DNA of 64,000 nt from JBBPYC01 sp038200275 (GTDB lineage Bacteria > Pseudomonadota > Gammaproteobacteria > Burkholderiales > Burkholderiaceae_C). The position numbers and the translations under genes were made by a program. Below, in pieces: positions 25,803 to 35,030 of this stretch. Each line of letters opens with the position of its first letter. The stretch's first letter is position 1. The notes beneath the pieces are model-generated. The model saw only the letters and a list, made by a program, of their open reading frames with translations, had not been told where the DNA came from and did no database searches. The DNA is taken from positions 1 through 64,000 of the forward strand of contig JBBPYC010000012.1 in NCBI GenBank assembly GCA_038200275.1. The letters run 5' to 3'.

Positions 25803-26951
25803 TCAAAGCGACCGCGAGATCACTTCCTTCATGATCTCGCTGGTGCCGCCGTAGATGCGCTGCACGCGTGCATCCACATACATACGCGCGATTGGGTATT
25901 CCATCATGTAGCCGTAGCCTCCGAACAGCTGGACGCATTCGTCGACCACCCTGCCCTGTGTTTCAGAGCCCCAGAGCTTGGCCATCGATGCGGTGGCGGT
26001 ATCGAGTCGGCCCGCGACCAAGTCTTCCACGCAGCGATCGATGAACGCACGGCCCACCTTGATCTGAGTCGCGATCTCGGCCAGCTTGAACTTCGTGTTC
26101 TGCTGATCGGCCAGCGGCTTGCCGAACGCCTTGCGCTCGCGAACGTAAGCCAGCGTCGCCGCATACGCACCTTCCATCGTCGCCAGCGCGGACACGCCAA
26201 TGATGAGCCGCTCGTAGGGCAAGTCCGACATCAGCTGAAAGAAGCCCTGGCCTTCTGCGCCACCGAGCAGCCGGTCCGCGCTGAGCTGCACGTCGTCGAA
26301 GAACAGCTCCGACGTGTCCTGGGCGTGCATACCGACCTTGTCGAGCACGCGGCCCACGCTAAAACCTTGGCAGGCTTCGGTCTCGACGATGAAGATCGAC
26401 GTGCCCCGCGCACCTTGCGCTGGATCGGTCTTGGCCACCACCAGCACCAGGCCCGCCAGGTAGCCGTTCGTGATGAACGTCTTGGCACCGTTCAGCACAT
26501 AGTTGTCGCCGTGCTTCTCAGCGCGTGCGCGGATGCCTTGCAGATCGGATCCGGCAGCCGGCTCGGTCATCGCGATCGCGCCGACCAGCTCACCCCGGCT
26601 CATGCGCGGCAGGTAGTACGCCTTCTGCGCATCGGTGCCGTGGTTCAACAGATAGTGCGCCACGATGCTGTGCACCGACGTGTTCATGCCCGACAGCCCA
26701 CGCCGTGCCATCTCCTCGTAGAACACCGCCTCGTGCCGGAAATCGCCACCGCCGCCACCGTACGGCTCCGGGATGTCCGCACACAGCAGGCCCAGCGAAC
26801 CGGCACGACGCCAGATCTCGTGTCCGACATGCCCCTGCTCGCGCGCTGCTGCGTCCTGCGGCGCCATCTCATCCTCGATGAAACGCACCACGGTGTCGCG
26901 GTATTGATCGAGATCGGGCTCGGTCCAAGAGCGGGTGAAGTCGAGTGGCAT
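25803..26951 (-). CDS. Acyl-CoA dehydrogenase (long-chain/LCAD-like)
   Basis: A 382-residue flavoenzyme that forms trans-2-enoyl-CoA and passes electrons to ETF. Conserved blocks are GAIAMTEPAAGSDLQGIRAR, VLNGAKTFITNGYLAGLVLV, RKAFGKPLADQQNTKFKLAE and GGYGYMMEYPIARMYVDAR. The C-terminal motif is IYGGTSEIMKEVI, with Gly where short-chain enzymes carry the catalytic Glu. In long-chain and isovaleryl types that residue lies in the helix region, here LPYERLIIG. The start is placed at MPLDFTRSW (26951). It lies between the thiolase and SDR genes of one operon. Confidence 0.93.
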   Translation of the reverse strand: MPLDFTRSWTEPDLDQYRDTVVRFIEDEMAPQDAAAREQGHVGHEIWRRAGSLGLLCADIPEPYGGGGGDFRHEAVFYEEMARRGLSGMNTSVHSIVAHYLLNHGTDAQKAYYLPRMSRGELVGAIAMTEPAAGSDLQGIRARAEKHGDNYVLNGAKTFITNGYLAGLVLVVAKTDPAQGARGTSIFIVETEACQGFSVGRVLDKVGMHAQDTSELFFDDVQLSADRLLGGAEGQGFFQLMSDLPYERLIIGVSALATMEGAYAATLAYVRERKAFGKPLADQQNTKFKLAEIATQIKVGRAFIDRCVEDLVAGRLDTATASMAKLWGSETQGRVVDECVQLFGGYGYMMEYPIARMYVDARVQRIYGGTSEIMKEVISRSL

Positions 26952-27015
26952 GGCGTGTTGCGCTGTGTTGTTTGGCGTCAACTGTGAGAAGCAAATCCTG
27001 CTTTTGAACGCCAAC

Positions 27016-27780
27016 CTAGATTGTTACCCCGCCGTCCACCACGATCGCCTGGCCCGTCACAAATGAGCCTGCTTTCGAAGCCAGAAAGATCGCCGCGCCG
27101 GCGATCTCGTCGGGCTCGCCGATGCGCCGCAGGGGCGTGGTGGCGGTGCGTTGCTTGAGCATCTTTTCGTCTTCCCACAACGCCCGTGCGAAGTCGGTCT
27201 TGATGAGTCCCGGCGCAATGCAGTTGACGCGCACGTTGTGCGGCCCATATTCAACCGCGAGGTTGCGCGCAAGCTGGAAGTCTGCGGCCTTCGAGATGTT
27301 GTAGGCGCCGATCACAGGCGAACCGCGCAGCCCCCCGATGGAAGAGACGATCACGATGGCACCGTCTTTGCGTTCGATCATCTGCGGCGCCACGAAGCCG
27401 ATCAGCCAGTGATTCGCGATTACGTTGTTCTCAAGGATCTTGCGGAACTGATCGTCTTCGATGCCGGCAAGCGGGCCGTAATATGGGTTCGACGCCGCGT
27501 TGCAGACCAGGATGTCAATGCGGCCGAACTGGCGATTCGATTCGTCGACGAGCTGCTTTAGATCGCCCTTCGACGAGATGTTGGCTGGTACAGCGATCGC
27601 GCGCCCCGTACCGTGTATGGCGTTGATCGCATCCGCCACCTCGGCGCAGGCTGCGGCCTTGCGCGAAGAGATTACAACGTGTGCGCCTTGCTCGGCCATG
27701 CGTTCGGCAATGGCGCGACCGATGCCGCGCGACGATCCGGTGATGACGGCGACTTGGCCATCGAGTGAGAACAGGGACAT
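27016..27780 (-). CDS. SDR-family oxidoreductase (3-hydroxyacyl-CoA dehydrogenase-like)
   Basis: A classical short-chain dehydrogenase of 254 residues. It has the cofactor loop TGSSRGIGRAIA, the NAAS motif (CNAASNPYYGPL), catalytic Ser in IVIVSSIGGLRGSPV, YNISK (Tyr-x3-Lys) and NCIAPGLIKTDFA. The C-terminus is GSFVTGQAIVVDGGVTI. Related proteins act as 3-hydroxyacyl-CoA or 3-ketoacyl reductases. As first gene of the SDR-ACAD-thiolase operon, divergent from the Liv importer with a 279 bp shared upstream region, it probably oxidises a hydroxy-CoA intermediate; this is inference. Confidence 0.9.
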   Translation of the reverse strand: MSLFSLDGQVAVITGSSRGIGRAIAERMAEQGAHVVISSRKAAACAEVADAINAIHGTGRAIAVPANISSKGDLKQLVDESNRQFGRIDILVCNAASNPYYGPLAGIEDDQFRKILENNVIANHWLIGFVAPQMIERKDGAIVIVSSIGGLRGSPVIGAYNISKAADFQLARNLAVEYGPHNVRVNCIAPGLIKTDFARALWEDEKMLKQRTATTPLRRIGEPDEIAGAAIFLASKAGSFVTGQAIVVDGGVTI

Positions 27781-28059
27781 GGTTTGCATCCTTATACGAG
27801 AATCATGAGCAGCCGAGACGGTGAACTTCGAGGTTGCGACTGCACTGGACAAACACAGTAAGTTCCTTCACGCACGCCACGTACACCTCACTGTCGCGCA
27901 ATGATGGAGCGATCGTCATCCATCGGTTTGTCTCGGTAGCGACATGCGTCTACGGGAAAGCCCCTGTATTGCTTGCCCGCAGAAAGCGCTTTACTGCGCC
28001 TTCGTCGCGCACGAACAATCAAACGATCGAGATCGGCCGACGAACAATCAGGAGACGAC
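27781..28059. promoter_or_regulatory. Divergent upstream region of the SDR operon and Liv operon
   Basis: This 279-bp gene-free stretch separates two divergent operons and must hold both promoters. It contains a direct repeat ACGAACAATCA at 28011-28021 and 28040-28050, 29 bases apart, the second ending ten bases before the livK-like start codon. The spacing is near three helical turns, so a regulator site is possible; overlap with the ribosome-binding site GGAGA is also evident. No regulator gene is adjacent. Confidence 0.35.
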
Positions 28060-29298
28060 ATGAGACGTTCTGCATTCATGGCTGGCGCTGCAGGTGCCAT
28101 CCTCGCGTTGGCCGGCGCACCGCAAGCATTCGGGCAGCAGCCCAGCGGCAAGCCGATCCGCATCGGCATACCCACTGCAATTCAGCTGCAGGTCGGCCGC
28201 GACACGCAGGACGGGGCCAAGATGGCGATCGAGGACATCAATGCCAAAGGCGGGGTGCTGGGGCGCCCGCTGGAGATGGTGGTGGCCGACGAGACCGAGA
28301 ACCCCGAGACCGGCATCAGCGCGATCAAGAAATTGACCGGAGACGAAAAGGTCGACGTGCTGATCGGCGGCTACACCAGCGGCGTGACCTTGGCGCAGCT
28401 CCCGCACATTTCCGCGGCCAAAACGATTTACTTGAACGTTGGCTCGGCGTCGCCGGCCACCAACGCGAAAGTCAAAACCGACTACGACAACTACAAGTAC
28501 ATCTTCCGCGTCGGCCCGATCAACGCGGCTCACCAAGCGCGTGAAATGACGGGTTTCGTGTCTGGCTTCGTCAAAGGCGAACTGGGCATCGACAAGATCG
28601 CGATCGTCGGTGAGAACGCGAAGTGGGTGCAGGACCTGGTGCCCATCCTGAAGAAGGGTGCTACGGCAGCTGGCGCCGACATCCGCGCGACCGAATTCTT
28701 CGACGCCCAGACGTCCGACTTCTCGCCGCTGTTCTCCAAGATCAAGGATTCCGGCGCTGAATATCTGATTGTGATCTTGTCGCACGCATCCAGCGACATT
28801 TTTGCAAAGCAGTGGTACACAACGCGCTTTCCGATGCCCTACGGCGGCATCGACGTGAAGAGCATGGACGGTGACTTCTGCGACCGCATCGACGGCAAAT
28901 CGGTCGGCGAGATGGCCGGCAATTTCGCGGTAAATGCACCGCTTACGCCCAAGACGGTGCCATTCTTCGAAGAGTTCAAGAAGCGCACCAATCGCTCACC
29001 GGTCTACACCGCATTCGGTGCGAACGACTCGGTCTACATCTACGCCGAAGCCGTAAAGCGCGCGGGCAGCACCGACACCGACAAGGTGATCAAGGAGCTG
29101 GAGAAAACCAGCTACGTCGGCATCCCCGGCACGATTGAGTTCGACGAGACGCACGACGTGAAGCCCGGCAATGCAACCTTTAAGGGGCCTAATTTGCTGT
29201 TTGCACAGTGGCGCGAAGGCTGCAAGCGCGAGGTGATCTTTCCGAAGGAACGCCGAACCGCCGATTTCGCCTGGCCGGAGTGGGTGAAGAAGAAGTAA
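28060..29298 (+). CDS. Branched-chain-amino-acid-type ABC transporter receptor (LivK family)
   Basis: A 412-residue periplasmic receptor of the Leu/Ile/Val-binding superfamily. The signal peptide ends near QAFGQ. The fold markers are RIGIPTAIQLQVGRDTQDG, AKMAIEDINAKGGVLGRPLE, DVLIGGYTSGVTL (ligand pocket region) and KIAIVGENAKWVQDLVP. ATG 28060 with GGAGA upstream fixes the start. In environmental betaproteobacteria such receptors often bind aromatic or cyclic acids rather than amino acids. Being divergent from beta-oxidation-type genes points the same way here (inference). First gene of a complete five-gene importer. Confidence 0.92.
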   Translation: MRRSAFMAGAAGAILALAGAPQAFGQQPSGKPIRIGIPTAIQLQVGRDTQDGAKMAIEDINAKGGVLGRPLEMVVADETENPETGISAIKKLTGDEKVDVLIGGYTSGVTLAQLPHISAAKTIYLNVGSASPATNAKVKTDYDNYKYIFRVGPINAAHQAREMTGFVSGFVKGELGIDKIAIVGENAKWVQDLVPILKKGATAAGADIRATEFFDAQTSDFSPLFSKIKDSGAEYLIVILSHASSDIFAKQWYTTRFPMPYGGIDVKSMDGDFCDRIDGKSVGEMAGNFAVNAPLTPKTVPFFEEFKKRTNRSPVYTAFGANDSVYIYAEAVKRAGSTDTDKVIKELEKTSYVGIPGTIEFDETHDVKPGNATFKGPNLLFAQWREGCKREVIFPKERRTADFAWPEWVKKK

Positions 29299-29356
29299 AC
29301 CCACGATCCACTGGGAATGAACGCGTTCAGCGCATTGCAATGGAGCGTCGACCATC

Positions 29357-30214
29357 GTGCTTGAAATTCTGATCGTCGGCGCTGTCAGCAGCGCAATCTA
29401 CGCGATGCTGGCGGTTGGCTTCACGCTGATCTTTGGTGTGGCGCGGATTCTGAATCTTGCGCACGGCAGCTTCTACGCGCTCGGCGCTTACGGCGCCTAT
29501 CTGTTCACGTCGCGGTTCAACCTGCCGCTGCTGCCAGCGGCGTTGCTGGCGGTTGGGTTCGTTGCGTTGTTCGGCATCGCGGTCGAGCGCGTGCTGATCC
29601 GGCCGATGCGCAAGAAATCGCAGATTGCGGTGCTGATGATCACGCTGGCCATCGCGCTCGTGATCGAGCAAGCGCTATTCCTGACATTCGGCTCAGAGTA
29701 CCGCAACGTGCCGGCGTTTGTCGACAAGATGGTCACGATCGGCGGCGTGTCGATCGGCGGTGCACGGTTGCTTGCGCTCGGCGTCGGCGTGGTGCTGATC
29801 GCAGCGCTCTGGCTGTTCATTCAGCACACGCGGCTCGGCTCGGCCATTCTTGCGATCTCGCAGGACCCGGAAGCTGCGCAGTACATGGGCATTCCGAGCG
29901 ACCGTATCTTCGCGATCGTGATGGGCATCTCAGCCGCGTTCGCAGCCGCCGCTGGGGTGTTGGCCGGGCCGTTTCTTACCGTGCAGCCGACCATGTGGCT
30001 GTTGCCGATCGTGAAGGCTTTTGCGATCGTGGTGGTGGGCGGCCTCGGATCGATTCCAGGCAGCATTCTGGCCGCGTTGATGCTTGGTTATGCAGAGACC
30101 ATCGTCGCTTACATGGTCTCAAGTTCATGGACCGAGATCGTGTCGGTGCTGGCCACGTTACTGATGCTGGTTTTCCGCCCGGCCGGCATCTTCGGCCGCC
30201 GTGCCGCGTTTTAA
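29357..30214 (+). CDS. ABC transporter permease, LivH family
   Basis: A 285-residue inner-membrane permease with about eight hydrophobic segments. LivH hallmarks are MLAVGFTLIFGVARILNLAH (N-terminal motif), GSFYALGAYGAY and the coupling-region helix GLGSIPGSILAALMLGYAET. The start is GTG 29357. It lies between the receptor and the LivM permease, which begins 13 bases after its stop. Confidence 0.92.
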   Translation: MLEILIVGAVSSAIYAMLAVGFTLIFGVARILNLAHGSFYALGAYGAYLFTSRFNLPLLPAALLAVGFVALFGIAVERVLIRPMRKKSQIAVLMITLAIALVIEQALFLTFGSEYRNVPAFVDKMVTIGGVSIGGARLLALGVGVVLIAALWLFIQHTRLGSAILAISQDPEAAQYMGIPSDRIFAIVMGISAAFAAAAGVLAGPFLTVQPTMWLLPIVKAFAIVVVGGLGSIPGSILAALMLGYAETIVAYMVSSSWTEIVSVLATLLMLVFRPAGIFGRRAAF

Positions 30215-30227
30215 AGGAACGCCCGCT

Positions 30228-31232
30228 ATGTTCGGCCGCACTCGACCTATTCATCTGATTGGCGCAGCAGCATTCATCGCGCTGATGGCGGTGCTGCCGC
30301 TGCTGTTCGGTACCAGTTATCTGGTCGGGGTGCTCACGGTGAGCGTGATCTACGGTATCTGGGCCGTGACGTGGGACTTTATGTCGGGCCTGACCGGCCG
30401 GGAGAACTTCGGCCACAGTTTGTTCATCGGCGTCGGCGCCTACACAGCCGGTTTCATGAACACCACTTACGGGTTGAACGGCTGGTGGAGCTTGCCGGCT
30501 TCAATGGTGACGGCATCCCTATTTGCGCTGCTTCTCGGACTGCCGACCTTGCGGCTGAAAGGCCCCTACTTCGCGCTGGCGATGCTGTCGGCTTCGGTCA
30601 TCATGCAGCGGCTGATGCTGATCTTCTGGGAGTACACGGGCGGGGAAGAAGGCATCAACGGGCTGGAGCCGCTGATCCGCTCGCAATTGGGTTTTTACTA
30701 TTTCGCGTTGGCGGTGTTGGTGGTGATCACGGGCGGGCTGCTCGCGCTTGCGCACTCGCACTGGGGGCTGATCCTGCGCGCAATCCGCGGCGATGAGGCG
30801 ACCTGCCAAGCTGCCGGTATCAACATCACGTTCTACAAGATTGCCTCGCTTGTGATTAGTGGTGCTCTAGCGGGCCTCGGGGGTGCGATGTATGCGCATT
30901 ACCAACTGCAGGTCAGCCCGCAACTGTTCGCAGTGGTCACATCGATCACGATCATCACGATGGTCTATGTCGGCGGCATGGGCACCGTGTACGGGCCGGC
31001 AGGCGGCGCGATTCTGTTGGTCCTGCTGACCGAACTGCTTCGTGACTTCGGAGAATGGCGCCTCATGATCTACAGCTGCACGTTGATCCTGATCCTGTTC
31101 TTCTTGCCAAACGGCTTGATCGCACCGATCTGGCGGCGCATCAGCGGAAGCGGCCTAAGGGCGCAGACCAGCACTCCCATGGACGCGTTGCGCGCAACAG
31201 CCAGACCGGCCGCAAGCAAGGCAGGCCGATGA
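30228..31232 (+). CDS. ABC transporter permease, LivM family
   Basis: A 334-residue permease partner of the LivH protein. It has the WAVTWDFMSGLTGRENFGHS segment, AYTAGFMNTTYGL, GLPTLRLKGPYFALAMLSAS and RAIRGDEATCQAAGINITFY (EAA-like loop contacting the ATPase), then GMGTVYGPAGGAIL. ATG 30228 has AAAGGA upstream; an in-frame GTG at 30201 overlapping the livH end is less likely. Its stop overlaps the start of the LivG ATPase (ATGA). Confidence 0.92.
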   Translation: MFGRTRPIHLIGAAAFIALMAVLPLLFGTSYLVGVLTVSVIYGIWAVTWDFMSGLTGRENFGHSLFIGVGAYTAGFMNTTYGLNGWWSLPASMVTASLFALLLGLPTLRLKGPYFALAMLSASVIMQRLMLIFWEYTGGEEGINGLEPLIRSQLGFYYFALAVLVVITGGLLALAHSHWGLILRAIRGDEATCQAAGINITFYKIASLVISGALAGLGGAMYAHYQLQVSPQLFAVVTSITIITMVYVGGMGTVYGPAGGAILLVLLTELLRDFGEWRLMIYSCTLILILFFLPNGLIAPIWRRISGSGLRAQTSTPMDALRATARPAASKAGR

Positions 31233-31993
31233 CCGCCCTGCTCGAAGTCGGGAATCTGAACAAGCACTTCGGCGGCTTGCACGCGGTGAAGGATGTGTCG
31301 TTCAAGGTTGAGCGCGGCGAGTTCGTCGGCATCCTCGGGCCGAACGGTGCCGGCAAGACCACCTTGTACAACCTGCTGACCGGCTTCATTGCGCCAGACG
31401 CCGGCGCCAGTATCGTGTTCGAAGGCCGCTCGATCCTGGGTGTGGCGCCTTACAAGGTTGCCGCGCTCGGCATCTCACGCACGTTCCAGTTGTGCCGGCC
31501 CTTCGTCGGCATGAGCGTGCTGGAGAACGTGATCGTCGGCGCGCTCGGCACCAAGCGTGCGGACACGCGCGATCTCGATGTGCAGGCCGCGACGTTGCTG
31601 CGGCGGGTCGGCCTCGCGGGTAAGGAACAGATTCCGGTCGAAGTGCTGTCGTACGGCGACCAGCGACGGCTGGAGATTGCCCGCGCACTGGCCGCCAAAC
31701 CGGCATTGCTGCTGCTCGACGAGCCGTTCGCGGGCCTAGGCAGCGGCGAGATCGAGGATCTGTCAGTGCTGCTGCGCCAAGTGCACGCAGACGAAGGCCT
31801 GACGATCCTGCTGATCGAACACAAGCTGAGGGAATTCATGCGGCTGGTCGGCCGCGTGATCGCGCTCGACTTCGGTGAAGTCATCGCACGCGGCACGCCG
31901 GACGAGATCGTGCAGCACCCGGCCGTGATCGAGGCTTACATCGGCCGCGGCAACGAAGCCGACGCCATCGGGGAGCCCGTGGATGTTGCTTGA
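31229..31993 (+). CDS. ABC transporter ATPase, LivG family
   Basis: A 254-residue ATPase: Walker A GPNGAGKTTLYNLLTGF, the LivG-type ISRTFQLCRPFVGMSVLENV segment, signature SYGDQRRLEIARAL and Walker B ALLLLDEPFAGLG, with the switch His in ILLIEHKL. It begins four bases before the livM stop and ends overlapping the livF start, so translation is probably coupled along the operon. Confidence 0.93.
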   Translation: MTALLEVGNLNKHFGGLHAVKDVSFKVERGEFVGILGPNGAGKTTLYNLLTGFIAPDAGASIVFEGRSILGVAPYKVAALGISRTFQLCRPFVGMSVLENVIVGALGTKRADTRDLDVQAATLLRRVGLAGKEQIPVEVLSYGDQRRLEIARALAAKPALLLLDEPFAGLGSGEIEDLSVLLRQVHADEGLTILLIEHKLREFMRLVGRVIALDFGEVIARGTPDEIVQHPAVIEAYIGRGNEADAIGEPVDVA

Positions 31994-32690
31994 ACTGCGC
32001 AAATTGTCGGTCTCCTACGGCAAGGCGGTCGCGCTCGAAGACGTGACGCTGCACATTGCCGCTGGCGAATTCGTCGCAGTACTGGGGCCGAACGGGGCAG
32101 GCAAAAGCACGTTGCTCAAAGCGATTTCCCGCGCACAGCCCTCGACCGGCGTGCTCGAGTTCAAAGGCGAATCGCTGCAAAGGTTGCCGGCGCACGTCGT
32201 GGTCGGCAAGGGCATTTGCCATTGTCCTGAAGGACGCCGACTGTTCCCTGAGCTCACCGTGCTCAAGAACCTGATGCTAGGCGCCTATCTGCGGCGCAAT
32301 CCTGTGGAGGTGCAAGCCGATCTGAAGCGCGTCTACGAACTGTTTCCGATCCTCGAAGAACGCGCGCCGCAGATCGTCAGCACCTTGTCGGGCGGCCAGC
32401 AGCAGATGGTCGCCATCGGCCGCGCGCTGATGGGCAAGCCCGCGTTGTTGCTGCTCGACGAGCCCTCGGTCGGCATTGCGCACCGCCTCAAGATGGAGAT
32501 CTTCGGCGCGATCAAGCGCATTCAGCAAGCCGGCACCGCGATCCTGATGGCCGAGCAGGACGCACAGTCCGCACTGCGCATCGCAGACCGCGTCTATGTG
32601 CTGGAGCACGGCCAGGTCGGCCGGGTAGGCACTGCGGCGGAGCTCGGCTCGGATGACTACATCCGGCAGGCATACCTGGGCGTTGGCTAG
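31983..32690 (+). CDS. ABC transporter ATPase, LivF family
   Basis: A 235-residue second ATPase: Walker A GPNGAGKSTLLKAI, ICHCPEGRRLFPELTVLKNL (LivF-type), signature LSGGQQQMVAIGRALMGKPA and Walker B LLLLDEPSVGIA. It is the last gene of the importer; its start overlaps the end of livG by 11 bases. A hairpin lies between its stop and the convergent oxidoreductase gene. Confidence 0.94.
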   Translation: MLLELRKLSVSYGKAVALEDVTLHIAAGEFVAVLGPNGAGKSTLLKAISRAQPSTGVLEFKGESLQRLPAHVVVGKGICHCPEGRRLFPELTVLKNLMLGAYLRRNPVEVQADLKRVYELFPILEERAPQIVSTLSGGQQQMVAIGRALMGKPALLLLDEPSVGIAHRLKMEIFGAIKRIQQAGTAILMAEQDAQSALRIADRVYVLEHGQVGRVGTAAELGSDDYIRQAYLGVG

Positions 32691-32710
32691 CTGACTGCTC
32701 TCTCCAACCT

Positions 32711-32729
32711 GCGGATCTGGCGAATCCGC
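32711..32729. terminator. Hairpin between convergent operons
   Basis: GCGGAT pairs with ATCCGC around a seven-base loop. It fills the gap between livF (stop 32690) and the convergent oxidoreductase remnant (stop 32730). No T-run follows on either strand, so a bidirectional terminator is only a possibility. Confidence 0.35.
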
Positions 32730-33789
32730 TCAGCCCGCGTCGCTGCCGACTCCCCACCCGCTCAACACGAGCTTGCCGATCATCCGCCCCGTGCCGATCT
32801 GCTGCAGCGCAGCGGCCAGATTGGCCGAATTCAGTCTTCCCCCATCGACCTGCAGGGTGCTGCGTAGCACACCGGCATCGACCAGCGGGGCAACGTCGGC
32901 CAGGATACCGCTCTGCCGCGCCACGTCCGGCGTCTGAAACAAGCTGCGTGTGAATACCCCCTCCGAGTGAAAGGCGATGCTTTTCGGCCGCAACAGATTC
33001 ATCGGCAGATCGGCGGACGCTTCGACCAGCGCGCACATCTGCGCATGCGGCGCTGCGATCTCGGCCAGTTGCGTAAATGTCGGGGCCAGATCGGTCAGGC
33101 AGACGATCGTGTCGACCTGCGACAGCCCCAAGTCTTTGAGCTGGGGCAGCAACAGCACAGCGTGATCGATGACGTGGTGAGCGCCCATGTCGAGGCAATA
33201 CGCGTGTGATTCGGCTCGGGAAGCCGTGGCGACTACCGTGTTCAAGGTGAGCGCCGAAGCGAGCTGGATCGCCATCGACCCGACACCGCCTGCGCCGCCG
33301 AGCACCAGCAACGTGCCGTCATGCGATGGGTGGGTTGCATGGCTTGCATCGGGCACGAGCCGGATGCGCTCGAACAGCGCCTCCCACGCAGCAAGGCTTG
33401 CAGCCGGCAGTGCAGCCGCTCCGGCAAACGACAGGCTGGCCGGTGGGTGCGCAGCGAGCCGATGGTCCACCCGATGCAACTCGGCAAACGCACCAGGGCG
33501 CTTGATGCTGCCGGCGTAGTACACCCGATCGCCAGGCTGAAAGCCCGTAACGGCCGGCCCGACCGCGTCCACCACACCGGCCGCATCCCAGCCGAGCACA
33601 CGGGGTGTGCCGTCGGCCGACGCTTTGGCGCCGCCTCCGCAGGTCGATCGGGTTGACCGCGACGGCCTCAGCCCGCACCAGCAGGTCGTAGGGCAAGCAC
33701 GTGGGTGCTGGCAGATCGACGTCGATCAGCAACGGCGCACCGCCCGCCGCGTCCCGCGCACCGCCGGGGTCGACCACGATGGCCTTCAT
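32730..33789 (-). pseudogene. Zinc-type alcohol dehydrogenase/quinone oxidoreductase with a frameshift
   Basis: An MDR-superfamily oxidoreductase split in two frames. The N-terminal part (from 33789, MKAIVVDPGG; YDLLVRAEAVAVNPIDLRR) changes frame near 33630. The continuation (KASADGTPRVLGWDAAGVVD) runs to 32730 and carries GDRVYYAGSIKRPGAFAELH and the nucleotide loop LVLGGAGGVGSMAIQLAS. Rejoined, it is about 350 residues, normal for zinc-free quinone oxidoreductases. A single-base indel in a G/C-rich run explains the break, so sequencing error is possible. Its start overlaps the CoA-transferase stop (ATGA), making it the last gene of the TRAP/acyl-CoA operon. Confidence 0.8.
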
Positions 33790-35030
33790 GCGGACGAGTC
33801 CTCGTTGCAGCGTGTCGCACCACTGGCTTCGAGCGCCTGAATCTGCTGCTGCGTGTAGCCGGTCTCGGCCAGCACCTGCCGGCTGTGCTGGCCGAGCCGA
33901 GGCGCGGGTTGCTGTTCGGTTGCAGCGGGCGTGGCAGACAGCTTGACCGGCACGCCGAGTTCGCGAATCGCGCCTTCGCTCGGATGCGTTACGGTGCGGA
34001 TCATGCCGGTCGCCTGCAGGTGTTCGTCATCAATCAGGCTGTCCAGATCGTGCAGCGGCATGCACGGGATGTCGGCTTCGCGCAGCAGCGCCTGCCACGC
34101 CGCGTTGTCGCGTGTGCGTAGCGCTTCAGCCACCAGCGCATACAGATCGTTGATGTGCTCGGTCCGCGCGCCGATGCTTGCGAAGCGGGGATCGTCGGTG
34201 AACAACCGTTCGCGGCCGATCAGACGCAGGAATGTTTCCCATTGCCGATCGCTGTAGATCAGCACGCACAGATAACCGTCCTGCGTTTGATATGGGCGCC
34301 GCTCGGTCACCAGCAGCCGCGGATAGCCGGCCTCGCCCAGCGCGGGCAGAAACGTCTCACCAGCCATGTGGTCCGACAACACATACTGCGCCATCGTCTC
34401 GAACATCGGCACTTCGATCTGCTGGCCTCGCCCGGTACGCGCACGCGCCACCACCGCTGCCAAGATGGCGTTGGCCGCCATCAGGCCGACGGTGCGGTCG
34501 GCCAACGTCAGCGGCACATAGCGCGGCTCGCCGCCAGAGGCACGACGCATCAGGCTGGGCACGGCCGCCGCACCCTGAATCAGGTCGTCGTACGCCGGCT
34601 TGCCAGCGTAGGGGCCGGCCTCGCCGTAACCGTACAGCCCGGCATAAATCAGCCGCGGATTGGCCGCATCGAGCTGCTCGTAGCGGATGCCGAGCCGCTG
34701 CATCGCCTGCGGGCGGATGTTGTAGACCACCACGTCGGCTGCAGCGGCCAGCCGGTGAAACGCTTCCAGTCCGGCCGCCTGCTTCAGATCGAGCACCAGG
34801 CTGCGTTTGTTGCGGTTCACATGCAGAAAAATCGCGCCCATGCCGGGGTTGCGCATCGGCCCGATGCCCCGCACGGTGTCCCCCGTGGGCGGCTCGACCT
34901 TGATCACGTCAGCGCCCATGTCGGCGAGCAATTGGGTCGCATACGGGCCCATCAGTACGGTGGTCAGGTCGACCACGCGCAGACCTTGCAACGCGCCGCC
35001 GGCGGGGGCGGTCGACACCGATTCAGTCAT
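33786..35030 (-). CDS. Class III (CaiB/BaiF family) CoA-transferase
   Basis: A 414-residue family III CoA-transferase, which moves CoA between carboxylic acids. Motifs are LRVVDLTTVLMGPYATQLLA, DMGADVIKVEPPTGD, NRNKRSLVLDLKQ and the catalytic Asp region YAGKPAYDDLIQGAAAVPSL, with GYGEAGPYAG. ATG 35030 overlaps the 3' end of the crotonase gene by eight bases. It probably activates the acid imported by the TRAP system coded upstream. Formyl-, succinyl- or acetyl-CoA could be donor; this cannot be told from the sequence. Confidence 0.9.
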   Translation of the reverse strand: MTESVSTAPAGGALQGLRVVDLTTVLMGPYATQLLADMGADVIKVEPPTGDTVRGIGPMRNPGMGAIFLHVNRNKRSLVLDLKQAAGLEAFHRLAAAADVVVYNIRPQAMQRLGIRYEQLDAANPRLIYAGLYGYGEAGPYAGKPAYDDLIQGAAAVPSLMRRASGGEPRYVPLTLADRTVGLMAANAILAAVVARARTGRGQQIEVPMFETMAQYVLSDHMAGETFLPALGEAGYPRLLVTERRPYQTQDGYLCVLIYSDRQWETFLRLIGRERLFTDDPRFASIGARTEHINDLYALVAEALRTRDNAAWQALLREADIPCMPLHDLDSLIDDEHLQATGMIRTVTHPSEGAIRELGVPVKLSATPAATEQQPAPRLGQHSRQVLAETGYTQQQIQALEASGATRCNEDSSA

